Shown: positions 7,736-15,848 of the stretch, in pieces
How positions within the stretch are numbered: position 1 is the stretch's first letter
Layout: each line of letters opens with the position of its first letter
Source of the DNA: a virus
Virus record (IMG/VR): IMGVR_UViG_3300031962_000002
Coordinates: 1 to 64,000 of that record
Reading direction: 5' to 3' (one strand)
DNA: 64,000 nt
Position numbers and translations under genes: made by a program
The notes under the pieces: generated by a model
Databases searched by the model: none
Told to the model about the DNA's origin: nothing
The model's input: the letters and a program-made list of their open reading frames with translations, nothing else

Positions 7736-8052
7736 CACCAGAAGAATTCATTCTCCAAGGAGCACCCAGAAATATCTTTAGCAAAGATTCAGGAATAAAT
7801 AAGATTCTAGTTGAACGTACAGAACAGATCGAGAAACATCATCGGACTACCACTGATGATGTACTCTATAACAGTAAAGGACAATTGAGATATGCGGCAA
7901 TCGAATTGATCAAAGTGGATCCATCCAAAATACCTCCAATTGGGTGGAATGGTGAAATATGGTATAAAATGATATCAAAGCCATTGAAAGAACGCCTCAT
8001 CATTGCAGGAGCTCTCACGGCGGCGGAAATTGATAGACTCCAATCTATTTAA
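7732..8052 (+). CDS. Hypothetical protein (106 aa)
   Basis: Last gene of the plus-strand module, followed by the terminator at 8060. The N-terminus MTPEEFI resembles the gene at 6841. The middle (YAAIELIKVDPSKIPPIGW) and the end (LKERLIIAGALTAAEIDRLQ) are helical and resemble small Bacteroidota phage proteins without known role. Starts at an ATGA overlap. Confidence 0.58.
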   Translation: MTPEEFILQGAPRNIFSKDSGINKILVERTEQIEKHHRTTTDDVLYNSKGQLRYAAIELIKVDPSKIPPIGWNGEIWYKMISKPLKERLIIAGALTAAEIDRLQSI

Positions 8053-8059
8053 AATAAAA

Positions 8060-8086
8060 AAAGGGGCTTTGCCTTCAAACCCCTTT
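8060..8086. terminator. Bidirectional intrinsic terminator between convergent modules
   Basis: AAAGGGG(C)TTTG, loop CCTT, CAAACCCCTTT: an 11-bp stem with one bulged C, A-rich on the left, lying between the plus-strand end at 8052 and the minus-strand end at 8155. A good fit for stopping transcription from both sides. Confidence 0.85.
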
Positions 8087-8154
8087 CCCACCCAAAAAAC
8101 TAAAAATTCCGTTAAAGTTGTTGGCTTTAAATGATGAACGTTAAGGCAAATATC

Positions 8155-8688
8155 TTATGCTGACGGTGCGTCAGCTAAAGTGGTTTTGATGAATTGATAT
8201 TCTTCCTCCCCAAATGCAATAGCCTGAGCAAATGTCGGGGCAACTCCATTGGAAGTAAAGGCCCTCACTTCCATCAAAAGATGTGCGAAGATGGTTGAGA
8301 ATATTTCCGATTTATTTGGCTTTACCTTAAGAATGGCGAGGACGTTTGTAAGCCATGTTTTAAGTGCTTCCTCATTATTGAAGTCTGTTGGTAATTCAAC
8401 CGCTGCCAAGTAGGCCATAGCCTTCACCAAAGCCAGTTTGACAACTCCAAGTATTTCTGTTGGAATCTGCGATTTGAAAAGCACATCGAGGACATCAGCT
8501 ACAACGGTAGCCGATTGTGATTCAATGGCGGTTTTTACCTTGCTGACAATACCAACGATAATAGTGATGTCATTCACCATGAATTTTTGAAGTGCATCTT
8601 CTACTTTGTGAATCACAACAAGAATGACATTCCAAATCTTTTGTTCTTCGGCCTTGAGGGTTGCGAGGTCTTTTGTGATTGCGCTCAT
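8155..8688 (-). CDS. Hypothetical helical protein (177 aa), end of lysis cassette
   Basis: All-helical protein with amphipathic segments (IWNVILVVIHKVEDALQKFM, IIVGIVSKVKTAIES, EILGVVKLALVKAMAYLAAV). Starts at an ATGA overlap with the holin-like gene and is the last gene of the cluster. I recall similar proteins as conserved in Bacteroidota phages near lysis genes, without function. A membrane-associated role is possible; the segments are weaker than true membrane helices. Confidence 0.6.
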   Translation of the reverse strand: MSAITKDLATLKAEEQKIWNVILVVIHKVEDALQKFMVNDITIIVGIVSKVKTAIESQSATVVADVLDVLFKSQIPTEILGVVKLALVKAMAYLAAVELPTDFNNEEALKTWLTNVLAILKVKPNKSEIFSTIFAHLLMEVRAFTSNGVAPTFAQAIAFGEEEYQFIKTTLADAPSA

Positions 8689-8927
8689 TTTGCTTGAGTG
8701 TTTTGATTAGCTACCTGATCAGGACTTTTGGTTGATCCATCTGGATTTTTGCCAGTCAGATATGCGATAACGCCCCCGGAAATAGTGGCAACACTGCCAG
8801 CGATTCCCAATACTACGGATGGTAATACGATCCCGTATTGAGAGGCTCCCAATACTGCGCCAGATAGTAAAAGACACGCACCGGCGATTGATGTCAATGT
8901 GTCTTTGATGTTCGAAGTTGGTTTCAT
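8685..8927 (-). CDS. Holin-like small membrane protein (80 aa)
   Basis: Two hydrophobic helices (IAGACLLLSGAVLGA and VVLGIAGSVATISGGVIAYL) joined by a short turn, with a polar tail ending SPDQVANQNTQAK. The size, two-helix topology and position four genes from the amidase suggest a class II-type holin forming lesions in the inner membrane. Other small membrane proteins nearby compete for this role. Confidence 0.55.
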   Translation of the reverse strand: MKPTSNIKDTLTSIAGACLLLSGAVLGASQYGIVLPSVVLGIAGSVATISGGVIAYLTGKNPDGSTKSPDQVANQNTQAK

Positions 8928-8932
8928 AAAAT

Positions 8933-9121
8933 TTAAAGTTTAGAAGGTAAAAATACTGCAATTATCGGAAATCCTACTAGGAATAATCCAGCGTAGGCAA
9001 TCAAATGATTCTCGTTCATTAATCCCGTTGAGATGACCCCAACTCCAGCCGTTCCACAATAAGCAATCAAATGATTAATCTTTGGTTCGGTTGGCTTATT
9101 TATGTTGTTCAGCACTGACAT
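8933..9121 (-). CDS. Small membrane protein (62 aa)
   Basis: Two likely helices around LIAYCGTAGVGVISTGL and LIAYAGLFLVGFPIIAVFL. The element NHLIAY occurs twice (residues ~16 and ~38), suggesting internal duplication of a helix-turn unit. Starts at a TAATG overlap with the upstream gene. Could be a holin or antiholin partner; the role is inferred only from topology and position. Confidence 0.52.
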   Translation of the reverse strand: MSVLNNINKPTEPKINHLIAYCGTAGVGVISTGLMNENHLIAYAGLFLVGFPIIAVFLPSKL

Positions 9122-9507
9122 TAATACTTTAAATTTCCGTCTTTATCATAGTTGAAATAGTACGCAAGAGTGAATCCAAGGAAGAGAATCAGTTTAAACC
9201 AAAACACTGGGCCGCTATAAGGAATGAGATATTCAGAAATAAGATCAACTTTGCTTATTGTGCCAAGATAGGCAATAGGTTCATGCCTGAAAATGTTCAG
9301 CAAAGTATCGAACGCAAACCAATAGGTGAATAAGGCACACAAAACCGTGAACCATTTTGGTCTCTTATCTATCATTGCGAATAATGCGGCGAGTGCACAC
9401 GTTATTATCGCGTTCAGCGGATGAGAAGGATAAATTTGATGCTCAATTAGTTGCCAGTTGATGATCACCATAAGCAATGTAAAAGAAAACCAGATTAATA
9501 AATTCAT
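9121..9507 (-). CDS. Polytopic membrane protein (128 aa)
   Basis: Three to four predicted helices (LLIWFSFTLLMVIINW, LNAIITCALAALFAMI, WFTVLCALFTYWFAF, FWFKLILFLGFTLAYYF) and a short charged tail. The start overlaps the amidase stop as ATGA, so expression is coupled to the lysin. Function unknown; a lysis or membrane-remodelling role is inferred. Confidence 0.58.
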   Translation of the reverse strand: MNLLIWFSFTLLMVIINWQLIEHQIYPSHPLNAIITCALAALFAMIDKRPKWFTVLCALFTYWFAFDTLLNIFRHEPIAYLGTISKVDLISEYLIPYSGPVFWFKLILFLGFTLAYYFNYDKDGNLKY

Positions 9508-10094
9508 AGTGTTTGGAGTGCGTTCTTAACTAAAGGTATAAAATTATTCTCACATGATTCTACAGAATTGCCACCAAAGAATTTAACACCAGGGCAACTC
9601 TTTACCTGTCCTGTGCCATTTGTACGCTGACTTGTCACAATGTCCCACCAATGATGGTATTGAATGCCATCAGTATTAATTGTGATATCGAATTTTTTAC
9701 AAAGAATTGCATTTAGTTTTACCACAGTGTCTTTTTGCTCTTGCGTCATGTCATCATTGTCGAAATCGCCAAGATGCTCAATACATAAACCGAAATGGTT
9801 GGCCCCTGATATTCCGGCCGGAGGAACTTCGAAAGGTCTACAGACTGCCAACGTGCCATCTGGATAAGTTGAAAGGTTTTGTGCTATCTGTGAGAATCCT
9901 TCCTGTGTCATTTGATATTCTTCCATAGACTGAAGCCAATGAAATGGATCTGGCAACTGGCGAAACTCTGCATAGTTAGGGCGCCAAGTATGATGATTTT
10001 GAATGAGTTTTATAGGACGTTGAACGGTAAGACCTGCTAGCCAAGTAGCAAACTCCTGAAATTCAAATAATAAAAATTTTCCTTGCTGTTTCAT
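9504..10094 (-). CDS. N-acetylmuramoyl-L-alanine amidase (endolysin)
   Basis: A 196-residue amidase_2-type protein predicted to cut the amide bond between muramic acid and the peptide stem of peptidoglycan. NHHTW at residues 33-37 supplies the first zinc-ligand region. HFGLCIEHLGDFD (~104-116) and the SCPGVKFFG element near 168 match the later family motifs. No signal peptide is visible, so it should reach the wall through a holin; several small membrane proteins are encoded on both sides. Starts at an ATGA overlap with the receiver-domain gene. Family assignment is good; the exact second and third ligands were not verified. Confidence 0.82.
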   Translation of the reverse strand: MKQQGKFLLFEFQEFATWLAGLTVQRPIKLIQNHHTWRPNYAEFRQLPDPFHWLQSMEEYQMTQEGFSQIAQNLSTYPDGTLAVCRPFEVPPAGISGANHFGLCIEHLGDFDNDDMTQEQKDTVVKLNAILCKKFDITINTDGIQYHHWWDIVTSQRTNGTGQVKSCPGVKFFGGNSVESCENNFIPLVKNALQTL

Positions 10095-10459
10095 TGTCCT
10101 ATGTTTAGATAATGTAGAGCCTCCTCACCAATTTCATTTATTTCATTTTTGACCAAACATCGATCAGCCCCCAATTCTAATGCAAGTTCAATATTTGACC
10201 TTGGAATGTAACTGGAACTATACAAAAAAAATGGAGTATCTTTTATGTTAGGATCGCTCTTAGCCTCACCCGCAAAATGATAACCGTCCATTCCAGGCAT
10301 ATTGGCATCCGACATTATCAGATCCACTCTACATTTTTTCAATAAGACCAAAGCCTCATAACCATCACGGGCGCTGAAAACCTCTACCGCATTACTTTGC
10401 AAATACTTCTTTAGAAGTTTTCTGCGATCGTCATCATCCTCAACAATGAGTATTTTCAT
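10091..10459 (-). CDS. Phage-encoded CheY-like response-regulator receiver
   Basis: A 122-residue stand-alone receiver domain. All key residues are present: acidic pair Asp9/Asp10 in VEDDDD, phospho-acceptor Asp51 in IMSDANMPGMDG, Ser81-82 at the switch Thr/Ser position (FFLYSSS) and Lys104 (CLVKNE). There is no output domain. The ATG at 10459 starts exactly at the canonical beta-1 (MKILIVEDD), which rules out a longer start. The gene sits between a coiled-coil membrane protein and the endolysin with an ATGA overlap, so it is co-expressed with lysis genes. It could intercept or mimic host phosphorelay signalling, or time lysis; both are inference. Confidence 0.85.
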   Translation of the reverse strand: MKILIVEDDDDRRKLLKKYLQSNAVEVFSARDGYEALVLLKKCRVDLIMSDANMPGMDGYHFAGEAKSDPNIKDTPFFLYSSSYIPRSNIELALELGADRCLVKNEINEIGEEALHYLNIGQ

Positions 10460-10460
10460 T

Positions 10461-10769
10461 TTAATTGAGTGCGTTAATCCACTGATAAATTTTCCAACAT
10501 GCACCGCCAATAGTGCTAAGCCCGGCAATGATATAACTGATTTTTTTCCAATTAATTGATTTATTTCTAACAGGTTGATTCTGTAATGTTTCCAATAGTA
10601 TTTCCAATTTGGATTGTATCTCTTCAACACTCTCGCGTAACTCACTGATATTTCGAATTAAACCTTTGATTTCATTTTTTGAATCTCCGTAAACCCCACG
10701 TTCAAGCGTCTCAGTCTTTTTCTCAAGTCTACTTAACCTATCTATAACATCTTGCAGTATCCTTGCCAT
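10461..10769 (-). CDS. Coiled-coil membrane-anchored protein (102 aa)
   Basis: Residues 1-65 form a heptad-rich coiled coil (VIDRLSRLEKKTETLERG, ISELRESVEEIQSKLEILL). A C-terminal membrane helix (ISYIIAGLSTIGGACWKIY) follows. This layout is known from XhlA-type phage lysis proteins and some holin partners. It lies one base from the receiver gene. Role inferred from topology and context. Confidence 0.6.
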   Translation of the reverse strand: MARILQDVIDRLSRLEKKTETLERGVYGDSKNEIKGLIRNISELRESVEEIQSKLEILLETLQNQPVRNKSINWKKISYIIAGLSTIGGACWKIYQWINALN

Positions 10770-10985
10770 TTAATTGTCGTGATTGAGCGGGAAAGTATTT
10801 GCTTGATGTTCGATGATTTCTTTTTGTAAAATAATGACTTGGTTTTTTACACTCAATTCTTTCTCCTTCTCTTTAAGTTTCAAATCCTTTGCCTTATTCG
10901 AATTATAAGTTTTGGCAAAGAAAATTACAGCACTTGTCAATACTGTAAGGATTAAAAAACTGCCGCCAACTATAAACTCTTCCAT
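10770..10985 (-). CDS. Spanin- or holin-like protein, N-terminal helix plus coiled coil (71 aa)
   Basis: Starting at the ATG at 10985 (TAATG overlap), the protein has one N-terminal membrane helix (GGSFLILTVLTSAVIFF) followed by a Lys/Glu-rich coiled coil. That layout matches inner-membrane spanins (Rz-like), though the protein is short. No separate outer-membrane lipoprotein partner was recognised in the cassette. Role is inferred. Confidence 0.58.
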   Translation of the reverse strand: MEEFIVGGSFLILTVLTSAVIFFAKTYNSNKAKDLKLKEKEKELSVKNQVIILQKEIIEHQANTFPLNHDN

Positions 10986-11353
10986 TATCCATAGATGTAA
11001 GCCCTCAGCAAAATTAAACTTATGCAACCAAATATTAAAGTGTCGTAACTCACGGCATACCAACCTATACTAAATCGCGCCTGGTTGCATTCCAGCATGA
11101 AATCGAAAAGTTTACCAGTTATGACCAATGCAATCCATTTCAATTCTTTTGGCCTTTCTGTCTCTTGAGTCCACAATGTCCATATGTAAGCAATTGGGAC
11201 TATATTAATGCAGATGTTCCAAAAGTAAATAGGCCAGATCATTTTCAAACTGGAGAAAGGGAACATGGAATATTCTTTAAATCCTACTCCTTGGACTTTG
11301 CTAAACGCAGCCCAAACAATAGAGGCAAGAAATATGATCCACAGTCTTTTCAC
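10985..11353 (-). CDS. Polytopic membrane protein (122 aa), GTG start
   Basis: I place the start at the GTG at 11353 because it overlaps the previous stop (GTGA) and avoids a 73-base overlap needed for the upstream ATG. Helices: LWIIFLASIVWAAF, IYFWNICINIVPIAYIW, and the C-terminal FGCISLILLRAYIY. Family unknown. It belongs to the chain of coupled membrane proteins around the endolysin. Confidence 0.55.
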   Translation of the reverse strand: MKRLWIIFLASIVWAAFSKVQGVGFKEYSMFPFSSLKMIWPIYFWNICINIVPIAYIWTLWTQETERPKELKWIALVITGKLFDFMLECNQARFSIGWYAVSYDTLIFGCISLILLRAYIYG

Positions 11354-11556
11354 TGCTTTGGATTGCAATTTACATTTACCGTCCCATCTGGATTGGTTGT
11401 GCAAACGCATCCGGTTTGACATGCTAGGGCAATGGGATGAATAACCTGTTCGGCTGGCTCTGTCCCATATTCATGATGCCAATTCTCCCCATCCCAACGA
11501 GCAGGAATAACCTTGCCTTGAAGTTTGATTGCGTAGTGACCTGGTTTGATTTCCAT
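11350..11556 (-). CDS. Hypothetical protein (68 aa) with C-terminal cysteines
   Basis: The N-terminal half is likely a small beta fold (HYAIKLQGKVIPARWDGENW). The C-terminal part carries four Cys (ACQTGCVCTTN and NVNCNP) that could bind metal or form disulfides. It precedes the membrane-protein chain. No family recognised. Confidence 0.55.
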   Translation of the reverse strand: MEIKPGHYAIKLQGKVIPARWDGENWHHEYGTEPAEQVIHPIALACQTGCVCTTNPDGTVNVNCNPKQ

Positions 11557-11567
11557 ATTTAAAAGGT

Positions 11568-11735
11568 TTATGTTTTTGAATCTAAAAATAGACTTCCAAT
11601 CCCAATCAGCAAAAATGACGGGATAAACATGAAAAGTTCAGCATATTTCGAACTCATTACAATTATAGCCGAAGCGATACCAGCAATTATGAGGATAGTG
11701 CCAAAAATATTTGAAATAGATTTTAGTATTCTCAT
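11568..11735 (-). CDS. Small two-helix membrane protein (55 aa)
   Basis: Starts at an ATGA overlap with the upstream gene. Two hydrophobic helices, IFGTILIIAGIASAIIVM and LFMFIPSFLLIGIGSLFL, are joined by a short loop. Size and topology fit a holin candidate, one of several here. No sequence family recognised. Confidence 0.5.
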   Translation of the reverse strand: MRILKSISNIFGTILIIAGIASAIIVMSSKYAELFMFIPSFLLIGIGSLFLDSKT

Positions 11736-11887
11736 ATGAATTCAATCTTTTGAATAGTGACTTGTTCCGAATAATGTTTTGCCATAAACATTTCCTTAGC
11801 AAGCGAAACTGTAGGTGCAATAACTTTTTCAGTAAATGGCACCAAGCTTAAAACTCCCTTCCTGCAATATGTAATTTTGAACTGCAT
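11732..11887 (-). CDS. Hypothetical protein (51 aa)
   Basis: Starts 1 base after the esterase-like gene and ends at an ATGA overlap with the small membrane protein. Sequence begins MQFKITYCRKGVLSLVPF and has no recognisable domain; the ending SEQVTIQKIEFI suggests a beta strand. Tight spacing on both sides supports a real gene. Confidence 0.5.
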   Translation of the reverse strand: MQFKITYCRKGVLSLVPFTEKVIAPTVSLAKEMFMAKHYSEQVTIQKIEFI

Positions 11888-11888
11888 T

Positions 11889-13424
11889 TTAAAATTGCCT
11901 CGCCAAGTCTATTCCTATCTGAATATAACTCGCATTGCTGAAGTGAATCCCATCTCCTTGAAAACTGTATGAGTTTGTGCTGAATAAGTTTGCATTGGCC
12001 AATGCTGCCGCCGCATTTGTCTGCGCTGTCTGAACAGTGCTCAGATAAGTCTCACTAGCCTGTCCATTTGGTAATCTTGTTATCCAAACTGGTGCCGATA
12101 CGCCTTTAACATCGGTTCCTAATTCAGGTCTAAGTGTATTATAGAAGGTCGTAATATTTGCCTGATATGCACTAGCGGCAGCGGAAATTGTTGCGTCTTG
12201 CTCTCCTTGTGTTCCAACAATGGCGACCATGACAGGCCGTTGGCTGGCCGTCTGAAAGGCTATTAGAGCAGCCGTCCAATTATTCATTAAGGTGCTGTAA
12301 AGTCTCAGCCCTGAATTTGGAACAACCGTATTATCTGTAGGAAGCCAGAATAATGCCCCGCCGCCATTATTGTAAAGAGCTGTTCCTCCTACAGCATATT
12401 TGTGAAGATAAACGGTCCCACCAACGCGAGTAATGTATGCATTGCCTATACTAGCTTCATAGCCAAAATCAGTGGAAGCCAATGAGCCATCCCCAAGCAT
12501 ATTATTATTTGCCGACTCATCCAAAGTTTGCCATGATGTTCCAAGTGGTTGAGTATAATCAGCAAGATTCGTCCAAACTTTCACTCCTGTTTGAGCAGTA
12601 TTGTAAGGACTTGTTAGATAAGATTTCGGATTTCCACGCCCTGAAGCATTTGATTGACCCCAAATAAAAACAACATTTACGCCAGTATAACTAGACCATA
12701 AAGGAATCGACATGCTATATCTGCTATTCAGATAAGCATTCAATTCATCCATATCGCTTAGACTAAGTGGACGAGTCCAAACTAGAGTTTCATACCAATC
12801 ACAATTTAAACCGCGATATTGCGTGCCAATGGAAGTGGCAAGTGCTGCTGATTGCACGACACTTGGAAGTGTATATGTTGCCTGTATAACACCATTAATG
12901 AATGTGCGACGTGATCCCCATCCAAGTTCAGCGCCATAAGCCGCGATCGTTCCGGCTTCTGAAGTTGTATTTGGCGAAGAATTGGTATTGTAAATTACAT
13001 TACTATTACTTGCTTCGTAACCATTCCAAAGTGTATTTGTGCCGCTAGCACCTTGATGACCAAAAAAGCCACATAAAGCATTATTTGCGCGAACGCCAAT
13101 AGTGACTGTAAATATTGGCCAGTTAGTTGTAGAGAACGCAGAATTTAGATAGGCAGAACTGTTCCCAGTAACTTTTGCTTGACTATTCACCCCTGTTCCA
13201 GTCGTAAGAGTGCCAGCCTGTTGGATCATCGGATTATTATTCCCGCTTTTATCAGTGAATGAATATGATCCAGATGAACCAGTTATCGCATCAGCACGCC
13301 ACCATCCGGCAATATCATGAAAAATTGAATATGGTCTGGGGACTGTCTGAGGTGCTGAAAGATATCCTTGCGACTCACATGAGAAAAATGAAAATAGTGC
13401 AAAAAGTAAAAATAGTTTTTTCAT
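11889..13424 (-). CDS. Secreted SGNH / sialate-O-acetylesterase-like protein with LamG-like domain
   Basis: A 511-residue protein with a lipoprotein-type signal peptide (MKKLFLLFALFSFFSCESQ, lipobox Cys16). Residues ~30-240 look like a concanavalin/LamG fold (GWWRAD, DKSGN, then WTRPLS). The C-terminal enzyme has SGNH-hydrolase blocks: GQSN near 256 (Ser nucleophile), GTQGEQDA near 402 and DGIHFS near 492 (catalytic Asp/His), the pattern of the SASA/sialate O-acetylesterase family. Predicted action: removal of O-acetyl or similar esters from cell-surface glycan, bound via the LamG-like domain. Last of three fibre-like genes, all with export signals. The lipobox implies outer-membrane display rather than plain virion assembly, which is unusual. 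Confidence 0.72.
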   Translation of the reverse strand: MKKLFLLFALFSFFSCESQGYLSAPQTVPRPYSIFHDIAGWWRADAITGSSGSYSFTDKSGNNNPMIQQAGTLTTGTGVNSQAKVTGNSSAYLNSAFSTTNWPIFTVTIGVRANNALCGFFGHQGASGTNTLWNGYEASNSNVIYNTNSSPNTTSEAGTIAAYGAELGWGSRRTFINGVIQATYTLPSVVQSAALATSIGTQYRGLNCDWYETLVWTRPLSLSDMDELNAYLNSRYSMSIPLWSSYTGVNVVFIWGQSNASGRGNPKSYLTSPYNTAQTGVKVWTNLADYTQPLGTSWQTLDESANNNMLGDGSLASTDFGYEASIGNAYITRVGGTVYLHKYAVGGTALYNNGGGALFWLPTDNTVVPNSGLRLYSTLMNNWTAALIAFQTASQRPVMVAIVGTQGEQDATISAAASAYQANITTFYNTLRPELGTDVKGVSAPVWITRLPNGQASETYLSTVQTAQTNAAAALANANLFSTNSYSFQGDGIHFSNASYIQIGIDLARQF

Positions 13425-13427
13425 AAT

Positions 13428-15848
13428 TTACCTAATTCTACGTGCTCTAATTGAACCAACGAACTGAGGATTGCCTACTGTAAATGTTGCTTGTGCATTT
13501 AAATAATAAGTAGTGTTACCACTCAAACTAATTCTATAAGGTCCAATTACATCCGTGAATTTTGAGGTCCCTAAAAGGGCTGCTTGTGGAACATAGGATA
13601 TATTTTGACCTTCGGTTGATCCCGAGGCGCTAGCGGTTGTTGTACTTACTACAAATATTGCATTTGAGGATGCGGTTATAGTCGCTGAATTCGAACTATA
13701 AGTAAAAAAGGCAGAAATATCCCAATCGCCTGCGGTTAAAGCAATTGAAGTAATGTTTTGATATGTCGCACTTGTAGTGAAATTTGTGTAGGTACTTTGA
13801 ATTGCATTAATTTCTTCCCCAATGTTTCCCGCAGATGCTGCGTCATTGGTTGCTGTCCCAGCAATTTTATTAGATGTGCCGGTTACGGTTATTGAACCTC
13901 CTATTTTTGCTGCTCCATTTGTACCAAGTGCCCACAAATTGGTAGTAGTTCCGCTCCCATTAGTTGGGACTTCCCAATAACCATTATAAGAATCAGTAAT
14001 CGTATTCCCTGAGCCAGCATTAACAGTAGGGGATTTAAAATAGTGATAGCGTTGAAGAGCAAGTGTTGAAGATCCTGCTGCCCATGTTTGTGTACTGCCA
14101 GTCCAAACCGTTTCTGGAAACTCTGTTCCTGCGGTCATTGCAGTATGCGCACCTGGGTCAACTCGCATTGTTGGTATCCATGAAGCTGAAAGAGCGCTTT
14201 GTACATTATAAAAATGTGCATTATCAGAAGTGCTTCCTAAAAGAAAATCACGATTTGTATTATTATAAAAACGTGCAGCTTCACCGTTTGATACATAGAA
14301 ACTTTCCCAATATCCTGTGTTTGTAAAAAATTTAAATTCACCAGTACTAGGATTAGCCGATATAGCGAAATTTCCTGATCCACCGGCAAATCCCAATTTT
14401 GGCGTTCCTGAGTTTGGTCCGATAACTGCAATTTTATTGGTAGCATCCCAAGTAAAATCAGTGGGAGCCGCCACGGTTGTTGCACTTGTGGCATAAACAA
14501 TCCCATTTGTATTTAGCCCAGAAAGTCCTCCGCTTGGTGCCGCACTTGTCCATGTAGTTCCATTGGATGTCAAAACATTTCCATTTGCGCCGACTGCAAC
14601 ACGTGTAGGAGTCGCATATCCACTTGCCCCAACTGCGCCGCCAACAAGTATATCGCCCTGATTTGTCAATGGATAAATGGGATAGTATTTTGAATCCCAA
14701 GAAGCAGTTCCAGTTCCGCTTGTCAAGATACATTTTACAATTAAAAAGTCCCCCGCATTCAATGCGATAATGGTATTTGCTCCTGAACTCTGAACTGTCA
14801 CAACTCCGCTGGATGTGCAATTGTTATAAATTCTAAATTGCTGACCTAAAACAAGCGTAGACGTTACTGGGAGTGTAACAGTTTGATTGGAAGTAGTTCC
14901 AGTGAAATACTGATCTTCTGTACTTGAAACCGTAAGAGTTGTTGTTGCTCCCGCCGTTGCAGTTGTGGTATATCCAAGCAATGCATTATTAGCAGACAAA
15001 TTTTTATTAGCATCCCATCCTGCAAATGCGCTAGCTGTTGGTGCAGATGTTACCGAAGTAACATTGGTCCCTCCATTAGCCACGGGAAGCACTCCAGTCA
15101 CTCCTGTAGTCAAAGGCAATCCGGTGGCATTCGTTAAGGTTAAATTCGTAGGAGCAATCCCAAAATTCAAAGACGCGGATGAAGCATTCCCTATCGTAAT
15201 ATTCCCTGAATTGGAACTTGTTCCGATGTTTATATCACCCGTACTTCCTTGGTTAAGGTTTAAAGTAGTAGTAGAACTTACCGAAAGAGAACCTGAAGAA
15301 GGGAATATAGAAGCATTCGCAGCCGTAACTAAATTTCCAACCGAGTTAATCGTAAATACCTTCGTGTTCGAACCATTGTTTACATTCCAGTATAGATCAA
15401 GAGTTCCTGTAGGATTAGTCAATCCTTGAACCGGAGTAGCGTACCATAAAAATTTGGTTGATTGACTTGCCGCCGTAGATTGCGTTTTCCATCCTTGTCC
15501 CTCAAAAACAAGTGATGGTGAAATCTGTTGGGCTCCCGCTGCGGCTGCTGTGGCATTTTGTAACCATAATCCTGCCCCGTTAGTTTGCGTTGTTGCAAGA
15601 GATGGAAAATTCAATTGAAAGGTATTCGAAGAACTGCCGGTTATTGACGTAGCCCCAGTAAGTAATGTTGACACAAAAAGACTACCTGATGCCTTTTTAT
15701 TAACGCCTCCCTGTAGGATTGGGACATAGACGGTTCCACTCAAATCAGTGGCAGAAGTCATGGCGCTAATTTTCACATCCTGGGAAAATCCTCCGAATGA
15801 TAAGACTGTGAAAAATAAGAAAAGTAATTTTTTCATAATTTTTGTCAT
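13428..15848 (-). CDS. Large secreted fibre-like repeat protein (806 aa)
   Basis: Very Ser/Thr/Gly/Asn-rich and beta-structured throughout, typical of phage tail fibres (short elements such as GATSITGSSSNTFQL, GVLPVANGGTN, LTSNGTTW). It begins with a clear signal peptide (MKKLLFLFFTVLSFGGFSQD, cut near SQ-D). I choose the ATG at 15848 for its ATGA overlap; the ATG at 15836 is an alternative. The VANGGTN element is known in many phage fibre proteins. The C-terminal ~130 residues look like a beta-sandwich (STYTNFTTSATYQNITS, then FVGSIRARRIR). It is either a fibre with an unexplained export signal or a surface adhesin derived from one. Confidence 0.65.
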   Translation of the reverse strand: MTKIMKKLLFLFFTVLSFGGFSQDVKISAMTSATDLSGTVYVPILQGGVNKKASGSLFVSTLLTGATSITGSSSNTFQLNFPSLATTQTNGAGLWLQNATAAAAGAQQISPSLVFEGQGWKTQSTAASQSTKFLWYATPVQGLTNPTGTLDLYWNVNNGSNTKVFTINSVGNLVTAANASIFPSSGSLSVSSTTTLNLNQGSTGDINIGTSSNSGNITIGNASSASLNFGIAPTNLTLTNATGLPLTTGVTGVLPVANGGTNVTSVTSAPTASAFAGWDANKNLSANNALLGYTTTATAGATTTLTVSSTEDQYFTGTTSNQTVTLPVTSTLVLGQQFRIYNNCTSSGVVTVQSSGANTIIALNAGDFLIVKCILTSGTGTASWDSKYYPIYPLTNQGDILVGGAVGASGYATPTRVAVGANGNVLTSNGTTWTSAAPSGGLSGLNTNGIVYATSATTVAAPTDFTWDATNKIAVIGPNSGTPKLGFAGGSGNFAISANPSTGEFKFFTNTGYWESFYVSNGEAARFYNNTNRDFLLGSTSDNAHFYNVQSALSASWIPTMRVDPGAHTAMTAGTEFPETVWTGSTQTWAAGSSTLALQRYHYFKSPTVNAGSGNTITDSYNGYWEVPTNGSGTTTNLWALGTNGAAKIGGSITVTGTSNKIAGTATNDAASAGNIGEEINAIQSTYTNFTTSATYQNITSIALTAGDWDISAFFTYSSNSATITASSNAIFVVSTTTASASGSTEGQNISYVPQAALLGTSKFTDVIGPYRISLSGNTTYYLNAQATFTVGNPQFVGSIRARRIR

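Noticed and set aside
14965-15429. 154-aa plus-strand frame across the fibre gene
   Set aside because: Antisense of a Ser/Thr-rich repeat gene; no start context and no domain.
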